A stretch of 49,699 bases of DNA, taken from contig JAGNDO010000035.1 in assembly GCA_018003515.1 (NCBI GenBank), positions 1 to 49,699 on the forward strand, read 5' to 3'. The stretch is from Caldilineaceae bacterium. GTDB lineage: Bacteria > Chloroflexota > Anaerolineae > Caldilineales > Caldilineaceae. The notes under the pieces are model-generated. The model saw nothing but the letters and a program-made list of their open reading frames with translations, did no database searches and had not been told where the DNA came from. Below, in pieces: positions 37,463 through 44,851 of the stretch (its first letter is position 1; each line of letters opens with the position of its first letter). A program made the translations under genes and the position numbers.

Positions 37463-37580
37463 CTAACCCCACCCTAACCCTCCCCAGATTGGGGAGGGAA
37501 CTGTTGTTGGGTCAGCGGAGATCTGTTTGTTCTACGGCGATCCGGCCCCTCCCCCAATCTGGGGGAGGCTGGGAGGGGGT
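37463..37580. repeat. GC-rich double-hairpin interspersed repeat, copy 2 (inverted)
   Basis: This is the reverse-complement counterpart of 2861-2970: CTAACCCCACCCTAACCC, a CCTCCCC/GGGGAGG hairpin, a variable spacer, then CCTCCCCCA/TGGGGGAGG and CTGGGAGGGGGT. It lies between the permease operon and the folate genes and may separate their transcripts. Confidence 0.8.
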
Positions 37581-37585
37581 TTGAT

Positions 37586-38425
37586 CTACCCCTTCACGCC
37601 CGTCACCTTCACGCCTTCAACAATATATCTCTGGACAAAGAAAAAGACAAAAATGATGGGCAGAATGCCCATGGCCGCGCCCATAAAGAGGGCGGGCAGG
37701 TTGATAGTTTGGGCGGTCAGGAAGGTGGAGAGGACGACCTGAACGGTCCACGTGTCCCGTGTTTGGCCAATGACCAGGGGCCACAGGAAGGAATTCCAGC
37801 TGCGGATCAGCCCCAGGGTGCCCAGGGAAATAAAGACGCCGGTGGAATTAGGCACGACGATCTTGACGAAGGTGCCAAAGGTACCCAGGCCATCCACCTT
37901 GGAGGCGTCCTCCAGATCGATGGGGAAATCCAGAAAGAACTGGCGAAAGATGAAGACCGAAAAAACATCAAAAATCCCCGGCACCACCAACCCGGACAGG
38001 GTGTTCACCCAGCCCATGTAGGAGACCACCAGGAATGTCTGCACAAAGATGGCGGCGCTGGGCACCATCAAGGCGATCAGGGTGAAAAAGAAGACCTGAT
38101 TGGCCCATTTGTACTTGATGCGGGCCAGGCCATAGCCAGCCATTGAGGTCACAATCAACCGGCCCGCCACCTGGGCAATGCTCACGATGGCCGAGTTGCG
38201 CAGGCCAATTTGCATATTGGCAATGGGATCTTTTAACAGAATGCCAATGTTTTGCCATTGGGGGATCTTGGCCCAAAACTGCCAGTCCAACTGGGCAATC
38301 TCCCGCTGGGTCATCAAAGCGTTGCGGGCGATAATGTAAAAGGGCAGCAAATAGAGAAATGACAAGAAGATCAGCAGTAAGTATTTGGGCCAAGCTGCAA
38401 TTTTAAGGACTTTTAGCAGTTTCAT
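37586..38425 (-). CDS. CUT1 sugar ABC transporter permease, MalG type (cluster C)
   Basis: A 279-aa inner-membrane permease with an EAA-like loop at DLEDASKVDGLGTFGTFVKI. AGGAAG precedes the start. It is the last transporter gene of the operon led by the binding protein at 39494-40867; the folate enzymes follow on the same strand after a repeat. Confidence 0.93.
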   Translation of the reverse strand: MKLLKVLKIAAWPKYLLLIFLSFLYLLPFYIIARNALMTQREIAQLDWQFWAKIPQWQNIGILLKDPIANMQIGLRNSAIVSIAQVAGRLIVTSMAGYGLARIKYKWANQVFFFTLIALMVPSAAIFVQTFLVVSYMGWVNTLSGLVVPGIFDVFSVFIFRQFFLDFPIDLEDASKVDGLGTFGTFVKIVVPNSTGVFISLGTLGLIRSWNSFLWPLVIGQTRDTWTVQVVLSTFLTAQTINLPALFMGAAMGILPIIFVFFFVQRYIVEGVKVTGVKG

Positions 38426-38442
38426 GGGGCATCTTCCTGTGT

Positions 38443-39396
38443 TTAGTACTCAGTCCGGCCAAAGCCAAACAATCGACCCTGCACAACCGTGATCACCATG
38501 ATCAAGGCGGCGATGATGAAAGCCCCGGTGGCACCCCGTGCATAGTTCTGATCCTGGAAGGCCACATTGTACAGATAGACCAAGGGGGGCCGGGCCAGGA
38601 TCTGTGTGCCCGAGGATCCGCCCGTGGCCAGAATGTTTCTAAACTCATCAAAGGCCTGAATCGCCTCGATGGAGAGCAGGAGCGCCACAGAAATGGACGT
38701 GTTCCTGAGCATGGGGAAGGTGATATGCCGGAAGGTCTGCCAACCCGGGTTGGCCCCATCCACCTTGGACGCCTCGTAGATGCTGCGGGGGATCTCTTGG
38801 AGGCCAGCCAGGAAGATGATCATATAAAAGCCCGATTGCAGCCACAGGCGCACGGTCCCCAGCACAAGCCAATAATAGGGGGGCTGGGTGGTGTGAATCC
38901 ACGCAATCGGGTTGATTTCGTTGATGATCCACAACATGTTGTTGGCAAAGCCAGAGGGCAGCCCGTTGAAGAGGGAAGTTTTCCAGATCAGGGAGGCCAC
39001 CACATAGGAGCAGGCCGTGGGGATAAAGAAGACCGTGCGGAAGACGCCGGAGCTGGCCCCAAGGCTATTGACCAACAAGGCCAGGGCCAGGGAGAGGAAA
39101 AAGGTAATGGGCACAATGATGATGGCAAAAATGATCACTGTTTCCAGGGAATCAATAAAGCGGGGATCTTTGAAAAGCTCCACATAGTTGGTTAGCCCCA
39201 CAAATTTTGTGGGCGTCACCGTGTTGCGGGCCTCAAAAAAGCTGAGAAAAAAGCCCCAAATAATGGGAATATAGACGAAAACCAGCAATCCAAGCACCAG
39301 CGGCCCGACAAATAGCCAGAATTCAATCCCATCTTTTTTCTTTTTGGTCGAAAAGAGATTTCGATAGAAGGGCTGAGTTGATTCTCTGTTTATCAT
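38443..39396 (-). CDS. CUT1 sugar ABC transporter permease, MalF type (cluster C)
   Basis: A 317-aa inner-membrane permease with an EAA loop at SIYEASKVDGANPGWQTFRH. AAAGGTG precedes the start. It is 17 bp from the MalG-type gene, and separated from the binding-protein gene by a perfect hairpin. Confidence 0.93.
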   Translation of the reverse strand: MINRESTQPFYRNLFSTKKKKDGIEFWLFVGPLVLGLLVFVYIPIIWGFFLSFFEARNTVTPTKFVGLTNYVELFKDPRFIDSLETVIIFAIIIVPITFFLSLALALLVNSLGASSGVFRTVFFIPTACSYVVASLIWKTSLFNGLPSGFANNMLWIINEINPIAWIHTTQPPYYWLVLGTVRLWLQSGFYMIIFLAGLQEIPRSIYEASKVDGANPGWQTFRHITFPMLRNTSISVALLLSIEAIQAFDEFRNILATGGSSGTQILARPPLVYLYNVAFQDQNYARGATGAFIIAALIMVITVVQGRLFGFGRTEY

Positions 39397-39448
39397 GGGG
39401 CACCTTTGGCGGGCTGATAGCAGATCTTAAAATTCAGGGAGGGGAGAA

Positions 39449-39482
39449 GCCAACTGCCGTGCGTACCCGCACGGCAGTTGGC
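39449..39482 (-). terminator. Perfect 15-bp hairpin after binding-protein gene
   Basis: GCCAACTGCCGTGCG (39449-39463) and its exact complement (39468-39482) enclose a 4-nt loop. As at 7247-7286, it sits between a binding-protein gene and its permeases, consistent with partial termination or mRNA protection that favours the binding protein. Confidence 0.7.
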
Positions 39483-39493
39483 TATCCTAAAAC

Positions 39494-40867
39494 TTACTTA
39501 CCCAGCAAGGTGTCGAGCTCTTTCTGGGCGGCGTCGGCAGCTAGTTGAAGCTGCTCCGCCGGGTCTGCGCCATTCAACAGGACCTGGGCGTGGGCATCCG
39601 AGTAGATGGAGTCCATGGCACCGGTCCAGGTATTGGGGGTGGTTTTGCCGTACAGGGGCAGCATGGCCAGCACTTCGGCGGCGGGGCCGCTCTTCAGCGC
39701 ATCAGCCTGGGCGGCCGTGGTGGAGCGGGGAGGAATGTGGAAGCCATAGCTCAGGTTCCAGTCGATCTGGGCTTCGGCATTGTCGATCCAGAGCCATTTG
39801 ACATAAGCCTTGGAGGCGTCGACGTTGGCGCTATTGGCGTTGACAGATTGGTTCCAGCCACCCAGGAAGACGCTGGGGGTGGCGGTGTCGTCCAGGGCGG
39901 GCCACGGGATTACACCCACGTTTTCCACGCCCAAGCCCTCGATGACGCCGGGCAACGCCCACAGACCGGTCCACTGCATGGCGGTCAGGCCATCAATAAA
40001 GGCACCCGGATCCCACCACTCGGTGGTGGCACCCACAAGCATGGAGCCGGTTTGGACCAGTTCAAGCTTCTTCTGCCACATGCGCAGGTTGTCCGGTGTG
40101 TTGAAGACGACTTTGTCGCCATCGATGAAGTCGGAATTGGCGGCCCAGGTGGCCATGTACATGAGATAGCTGGTGGCACCCAGATCGTTGCTCAGATAGA
40201 GACCCTTGACCCGGCCCGTGTCCAGGGCTACGGTGGCGGCAATCAGCTCGTCCATGGTGGTGGGCGGCTCGACACCGGCGTCGGCCAACATGGACTTGTT
40301 ATAGTAAACAAACTGGGGGTCGATGATCATGGGGACGCCGTAAATGGCACCGTCGATCACAACACGCTGCATGGCCGTGGCATCAAACTCGGCCAGCACG
40401 CCCTCGAAAATGTCATCCAACGAGGCAAGCTGGCCCGCACTCACCCGATCCTGGGTCACGGTCTGGAGTTCGAAGACATCCGGGCCGTCGGCGGTGAGCA
40501 GGGCGGAGTTCAGGGAAGCGAAGTAGTCGCCGGGCACCCAGTTCACCTTGACGGTGACACACGGGGTGGCCGCGGTGTACTCAGCCGCATAGCGCTCAGC
40601 CGCTTCGAAGGTGCCGGCTTCCCCATACTGGTGATACCAGTGGTTGAGGACGATCTCTTCGGCGCAGGTGTCTGCAACAGCGGGGGCGGCTTCAGCAGCA
40701 GGGGCCTCAGCAGCAGGGGCTTCAACAGCGGGGGCAGCAGCACTGTCCGCGGCGGGGGCCGCAGGGGCCGCAGCAGGGGTGGCCGCACCGGCACAACCGG
40801 CCAGCATGGCAACAACAAGCAGAAGGGTAAACAACAGGATACTGCGTTGAGCTTTCTTGGATTTCAT
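39494..40867 (-). CDS. Sugar ABC transporter solute-binding lipoprotein (cluster C)
   Basis: A 457-aa family 1 solute-binding protein. I start at MKSKKAQRSILLFTL, with AGGAG upstream; the frame continues to 40948 but that part overlaps operator DNA. The lipobox is LAGC (Cys25), followed by an Ala/Pro/Glu linker (about 26-70). It is the first gene behind the minus-strand promoter at 40980-41009, which has GAAACCGGTTTC operators. The ligand is unknown; the neighbouring galactokinase and methyl-transfer genes suggest a galactose-type or methylated sugar. Confidence 0.93.
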   Translation of the reverse strand: MKSKKAQRSILLFTLLLVVAMLAGCAGAATPAAAPAAPAADSAAAPAVEAPAAEAPAAEAAPAVADTCAEEIVLNHWYHQYGEAGTFEAAERYAAEYTAATPCVTVKVNWVPGDYFASLNSALLTADGPDVFELQTVTQDRVSAGQLASLDDIFEGVLAEFDATAMQRVVIDGAIYGVPMIIDPQFVYYNKSMLADAGVEPPTTMDELIAATVALDTGRVKGLYLSNDLGATSYLMYMATWAANSDFIDGDKVVFNTPDNLRMWQKKLELVQTGSMLVGATTEWWDPGAFIDGLTAMQWTGLWALPGVIEGLGVENVGVIPWPALDDTATPSVFLGGWNQSVNANSANVDASKAYVKWLWIDNAEAQIDWNLSYGFHIPPRSTTAAQADALKSGPAAEVLAMLPLYGKTTPNTWTGAMDSIYSDAHAQVLLNGADPAEQLQLAADAAQKELDTLLGK

Positions 40868-40931
40868 AGTTCCTATTCTCCTGAAAGATGGGTGAGTAAA
40901 TTGTTGGAAGGGTGGGGCTAGAAATCGTGAA

Positions 40932-40979
40932 GAAAACCGGTCTTTCATATTTGAGTAACCGGTTTCGGAAACCGGTTTC
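40932..40979. promoter_or_regulatory. Operators for the cluster C transporter operon
   Basis: GAAACCGGTTTC (40968-40979, perfect palindrome), GTAACCGGTTTC (40955-40966, one mismatch) and a weaker AAAACCGGTCTT (40933-40944) lie just downstream of the minus-strand -10 box. They match the palindrome on the other side at 41094-41109. Confidence 0.8.
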
Positions 40980-41009
40980 AGAATATCATAGTTCAGTGTC
41001 GTTTGTCAA
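40980..41009 (-). promoter_or_regulatory. Promoter of the cluster C transporter operon
   Basis: Minus-strand TTGACA (41004-41009) and TATTCT (40980-40985) with an 18-bp spacer; operators begin directly after the -10 box. Confidence 0.7.
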
Positions 41010-41051
41010 GCACCAAAATTTCACAAAATTACTCGAATATTTACGAATGAC

Positions 41052-41109
41052 TTGACAGCGCCTAGGTTTTTATGCTATTTTGATAAACAGAATCAGAAAC
41101 CGGTTTCTG
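41052..41109 (+). promoter_or_regulatory. Promoter and operator of the cluster C regulator operon
   Basis: TTGACA (41052-41057) and TATTTT (41076-41081) with an 18-bp spacer, then CAGAAACCGGTTTCTG (41094-41109), a perfect 16-bp palindrome. The site would block or control transcription of lacI, the ferritin-like gene, the URO-D gene, galK and the corrinoid gene. Confidence 0.75.
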
Positions 41110-41153
41110 AAACCATCCAAGAGAAACATTCCTGCCCCGCAAGAAGGTGCCCT

Positions 41154-42179
41154 ATGGCTCGAATCACCATTGAAGATGTGGCAAAGTTAGCCGGCGTGTC
41201 CAAGGCCACGGTCAGCCGGGTGATGAACGGCAACTATGCCTACATCAAAGACGAGACCCGCAAGAATGTCCTGGACACCATCGACAAACTTGGCTATCGG
41301 CCCAGCAGCGTGGCCCGCAGCCTGACCTCCAAGCGCACCCAGACCGCGGGGATTTTGGTCTCCGACGTGGGCAACCCCTTCTACGCCAACGTGATCCACG
41401 GCGTGGAAGACATCGCCTTTCGCCACGGCTACGACCTCTTTCTGTGCAACACAAACTACGACGAAGATCGGGGCATGGCCATTGTGCGCTCGTTGATCGA
41501 CAAGCGGGTGGACGGTGTCTTTGTCATGTCCAGCGCCATGTCCAACGACTGGATCCGGGAGCTGATCAAAAACCACGTGCCGGCCGTGATCTTGGACTGG
41601 CAGGTCACCATCAACGATCCCTCCGTGGCCGAAATCCAGGTTGACTATGAGACGGGCATTCGCCAAGCGGTTGACCATCTCTACGAGTTGGGCCACCGCA
41701 CCTTCGCCCACATCAGCGGCCCGCTTGAACTCAAGACCGCCCGGGAGCGCAGAGACGCCTTCTTGCGTCGCCTGGGGGAGCATGGCATCGGCGACAGCCA
41801 AATTGTGGTGGTGGAAGGGGATCTCAAGATCGACGGGGGGCGACAGGCTTTCCAGAAAATTATCGCATCCTCCCTCAAACCAACCGCCATCTTTGCCGCC
41901 AACGACATGATGGCCATGGGCGTGCTGGCCGCATCCCGCAAAACCGGCTTCAGCATCCCCGGCGATATTTCGCTCGTCGGCCTGGATGACACCTGGCTGG
42001 CCGCCCAAATGGACCCGCCCCTGACCACGGTCGCCCTGCCCAACTATCAGATCGGCACCCTGGCCATGCAAACCTTGTTCGAGATTTTGGAGCATTCGGG
42101 CAAGACGACCCAGCAAATCCGAAAAACCGTGACAACCGCCCTGGTCGTTCGAGAAACCACCACCTCACCCAAATCATAG
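41154..42179 (+). CDS. LacI-family regulator of cluster C
   Basis: A 341-aa regulator. The start at MARITIEDVAKLAGV is preceded by AAGAAGG; an apparent longer frame from 41052 begins inside the promoter and is rejected. Residues 5-24 form the helix-turn-helix, ARSLTSKRTQTAGIL the hinge, and the rest the sugar-binding core. It should recognise GAAACCGGTTTC sites on both sides of the divergent promoter, so one regulator controls the importer and the methyl-transfer/galactokinase arm. Confidence 0.94.
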   Translation: MARITIEDVAKLAGVSKATVSRVMNGNYAYIKDETRKNVLDTIDKLGYRPSSVARSLTSKRTQTAGILVSDVGNPFYANVIHGVEDIAFRHGYDLFLCNTNYDEDRGMAIVRSLIDKRVDGVFVMSSAMSNDWIRELIKNHVPAVILDWQVTINDPSVAEIQVDYETGIRQAVDHLYELGHRTFAHISGPLELKTARERRDAFLRRLGEHGIGDSQIVVVEGDLKIDGGRQAFQKIIASSLKPTAIFAANDMMAMGVLAASRKTGFSIPGDISLVGLDDTWLAAQMDPPLTTVALPNYQIGTLAMQTLFEILEHSGKTTQQIRKTVTTALVVRETTTSPKS

Positions 42180-42194
42180 GAGCTGACCTAGACA

Positions 42195-43547
42195 ATGAGC
42201 ATCCCAATCACCCCTCTGGCAGGTTTAGCCACCTATGCGGTCGCAGCAAAACCAGGCTTTGGCGTAGAAGACAACGTACGCCGCTTCCTGCGCTATGCGT
42301 GGATCGAGAAGAAGGCCATGCAAACCGCGCTCTATTGGCTGGCCCCCACCCCGGAATGGGAAGTCAAAGAAGCGGTCGGACTCCACGCCAGCTTGGACGC
42401 CGAACATGCCGGGGATATTCGTAAACGAGTCGGGGAGATGCGAAATCCAGTTCCTCCTTTGGAAGTCAGCCCGGATGCGAAGATTGACACTTTGTTCAAC
42501 GAGATCCTGGCGGCCAAGACAACCCTTGAGAAGATAATCGGCCTTTATGGGGTGTTGAAGCCAGCCCTGCTGGCCACCTATCAAGCCCATCTGGCCGCGC
42601 TCAACCCGGTCTTTGACCACCCCACCTATCGCATGTTGAAGCACATGATCTTGGATGAAGAAGAAACCGTGGCCTGGGGCTTGCAGGCGGTCGATGCCCT
42701 GACCCAGACCGCCGAAGCCAAAGCCCAGGCAGAAACTTGGTCGAATCGGATCAACCTCTTCCTGGCCGCCGCCGGGGGCATTGGCGGAGACGGCCCGGCC
42801 TTCGACGACAGCACCTTGCCCGAACCCGCCCCTTCCTTTGTCCCCGACTACTTCCCCCAACGAGACGAACGCTTTGTCATGCAGTGGAACTTTGTCAATC
42901 CCCAGCGCCAGGTCTCGCTCAACGAGGCGGTCGATCTGGACGAACGGCTGATCGCCCTGATGTGTCGGCGCATCACCGAGATGGATGTGCCCGAATACAT
43001 GTCCCGCATCATCGCCGAGGCCCAGGACGAACCCTGGGACTATTACGTGGACATGACCCGTCACCTGTGGGACGAAGTGCGCCACGCCATGATGGGCACC
43101 ATCTATTTCGAGAGCCGCTCGGTTGACTGGAAGCGGCTGATCGCCATCCACCCCGGCATGTCCATCCGCCTGGGCACCCTGGGCATCAAGGATGCCCATC
43201 TGGTCCTCTTCGCCATCGAGCAGAACCTGATGCCGGCGGCCACGGGCAAAAAACTGGAATACATGATCAGCAAGAACGCCAAGGACGAACTGGCCTCCAC
43301 CATTCAAGACTACGACTGGGCGGACGAAGTCCTCCACGTCCACATCGGCCGCAAGTGGCTGCTGCCCAAGATCGCCCTAAACGCCACCCAAGCCAAAGAG
43401 AAAGGCTGGCAGATCCGAGCCGAAACCGTCCACGCTCTGGACGAATACGAAGGCCGGGGCGAGCAACGCAACTGGTGGCCCGACTTCGCCAAAGCCGTCC
43501 TGGGCCGAGAGACCCAAATGGAAACTTTTGACGTGACGCGGTTGTAG
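42195..43547 (+). CDS. Ferritin-like metal-carboxylate protein of unknown function
   Basis: A 450-aa, mostly helical protein I cannot name. It shows several paired carboxylate/His motifs typical of ferritin-like di-metal proteins: DAEH (68-71), LDEEE (153-157), DEVRH (293-297) and DEVLH (377-381). This looks like two four-helix units or one enlarged one, somewhat like DUF455-type proteins. No signal peptide is present, so it is cytoplasmic. It starts 15 bp after the lacI stop and precedes the URO-D gene, so it belongs to the regulated operon. An oxygen- or peroxide-handling, oxidase or structural role is possible. Confidence 0.75.
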   Translation: MSIPITPLAGLATYAVAAKPGFGVEDNVRRFLRYAWIEKKAMQTALYWLAPTPEWEVKEAVGLHASLDAEHAGDIRKRVGEMRNPVPPLEVSPDAKIDTLFNEILAAKTTLEKIIGLYGVLKPALLATYQAHLAALNPVFDHPTYRMLKHMILDEEETVAWGLQAVDALTQTAEAKAQAETWSNRINLFLAAAGGIGGDGPAFDDSTLPEPAPSFVPDYFPQRDERFVMQWNFVNPQRQVSLNEAVDLDERLIALMCRRITEMDVPEYMSRIIAEAQDEPWDYYVDMTRHLWDEVRHAMMGTIYFESRSVDWKRLIAIHPGMSIRLGTLGIKDAHLVLFAIEQNLMPAATGKKLEYMISKNAKDELASTIQDYDWADEVLHVHIGRKWLLPKIALNATQAKEKGWQIRAETVHALDEYEGRGEQRNWWPDFAKAVLGRETQMETFDVTRL

Positions 43548-43587
43548 GGTTTGGCGACAAACAGCGCGTTCATTTTTGAGATTAGGC

Positions 43588-43645
43588 GATTGGGAGATTA
43601 AGAGATTCTGCCGCCGCAATCGCCCAATCTCTCAATCTCCCAATC
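43588..43645. repeat. GATTAGGCGATTGG-type hairpin, copy 2
   Basis: Arms 43588-43607 and 43626-43645 pair at 19 of 20 positions (GATTGGGAGATTAAGAGATT on the left). Outer bases extend the similarity to the repeat at 36488-36559. It lies between the ferritin-like gene and the URO-D gene. Confidence 0.8.
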
Positions 43646-43677
43646 TCTTTATCCCGCACCACACCGGAGAAACGACC

Positions 43678-44697
43678 ATGATCAACCCAACCCCAAAAGC
43701 CCGAATGCTGGCCGCAGTGACCCACCAACCGGTGGATCGCATCCCCACCCAGATCAACTACACCGCGGACATGGGCAAGGCCCTGGCCGCCCACCTCAAC
43801 GTGCCGGTGAAGGAGCTGCCCGTCACCCTGGGCAACCACATGATCCGGGTGGACATCAACACCCAGCCCCGTTTCAGCGAAGATGGCAAAGTCAAGTTCG
43901 ACTGGTGGGGCGTCGGCTTTGACACCGAAGAAGAGGGCTATTTTGCCGCGGTCAGCCCCCTGGCCAAGGCCCCCAATTTGGACGACTATCCCTGGCCGGA
44001 TGCCGATGCACCGGGCCTGTTGAGCGACGCCGAAGCGTTGATCAAGATCTATGGGGAGACCCATTTCATCACCCCCAATTTCGGCTTTGCCCTATTCGAG
44101 CGGGCGTGGACCCTGCGCGGCTTCGAGAATTTTTTTATGGACATGTCCGTGGACCCGGCGTACACCAACGCCCTCCTGGACCGCATCACGGACATCCAAC
44201 TCAAACTGATCCACCGCTTCCTCGATCTGGGCGTGGATGGCGGCTATTTCGGCGACGACTACGGCGCGCAACAGAACCTGCTCTTCTCCCCCAAAATGTG
44301 GCGCACGTACATCAAGCCCCGTCTGGCCCGGCTCTTTGCGCCCTTCAAAGAGCGCAACATGCCCATCCTCATGCACTCGGACGGCCAGATCCAGAAGATC
44401 CTGCCTGACCTGGTCGAGATCGGCCTGACCACCCTCAACCCAGTGCAGCCCGAAGTGCTGGACCACGCCTGGCTCTACGACCAATTCCAGGGCAAGCTGG
44501 CCTTTTACGGCGGCGTTTCCACCCAAACGGTCCTGCCCTATGGGACGGCGGAAGAGGTCAAAGCCGCCACACGCCAAGCCGTCCAACTCCTGGCCCCCCA
44601 CAAAACCGGCCTGGTCCTGGCCCCCTCCCACCGCATGATGTCGGACATCCCGGTTGAAAACGTGGCGGCCATGATGGAAGTTTTTAAGACTTTGTGA
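43678..44697 (+). CDS. URO-D-fold methyltransferase-like protein (HSDG type), cluster C
   Basis: A 339-aa protein; the start at MINPTPKARMLAAV has GGAG upstream, and a frame from 43576 is rejected because it runs through the hairpin repeat. Family marks: VTHQPVDRIPTQINY, YPWPDADAPG, YFGDDYGAQQNLLFSP and MHSDGQIQKILPDLV (His233, Asp235 replacing Cys), then GGVSTQTVLPYG and LAPSHRMMSDIPVENV. It lies between the ferritin-like gene and galactokinase, with a corrinoid protein following. Proposed role: methyl transfer on an imported sugar; not proven by sequence. Confidence 0.85.
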   Translation: MINPTPKARMLAAVTHQPVDRIPTQINYTADMGKALAAHLNVPVKELPVTLGNHMIRVDINTQPRFSEDGKVKFDWWGVGFDTEEEGYFAAVSPLAKAPNLDDYPWPDADAPGLLSDAEALIKIYGETHFITPNFGFALFERAWTLRGFENFFMDMSVDPAYTNALLDRITDIQLKLIHRFLDLGVDGGYFGDDYGAQQNLLFSPKMWRTYIKPRLARLFAPFKERNMPILMHSDGQIQKILPDLVEIGLTTLNPVQPEVLDHAWLYDQFQGKLAFYGGVSTQTVLPYGTAEEVKAATRQAVQLLAPHKTGLVLAPSHRMMSDIPVENVAAMMEVFKTL

Positions 44698-44708
44698 GCA
44701 ACTTCGAG

Positions 44709-44812
44709 GATCTCGCTCCCACGCTCCGCGTGGGCGTGGTGATTCGGCGCTCCTGCGCCGAGGGGCGCAGAGCGCCAAGCTGCATTCCCACGCGGAGCGT
44801 GGGAACGAGATC
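44709..44812. repeat. REP-type CCCACGCTCCGCGTGGG element
   Basis: Outer arms 44709-44734 and 44787-44812 pair at 25 of 26 positions; the word CCCACGCTCCGCGTGGG is itself palindromic. Inside are GGCGCTCCTGCGCC and GGCGCAGAGCGCC hairpins. This type of dispersed REP sequence occurs in many bacterial genomes. It lies between the URO-D and galactokinase genes. Confidence 0.85.
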
Positions 44813-44851
44813 GAGATCCTAATCTCCCCCAAGATCGGAGGCAAGTGACCC

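Noticed and set aside
41052-41153. Longer N-terminus for the cluster C LacI protein
   Set aside because: This stretch contains the promoter and operator; the helix-turn-helix should begin near residue 5, as with the start at 41154.
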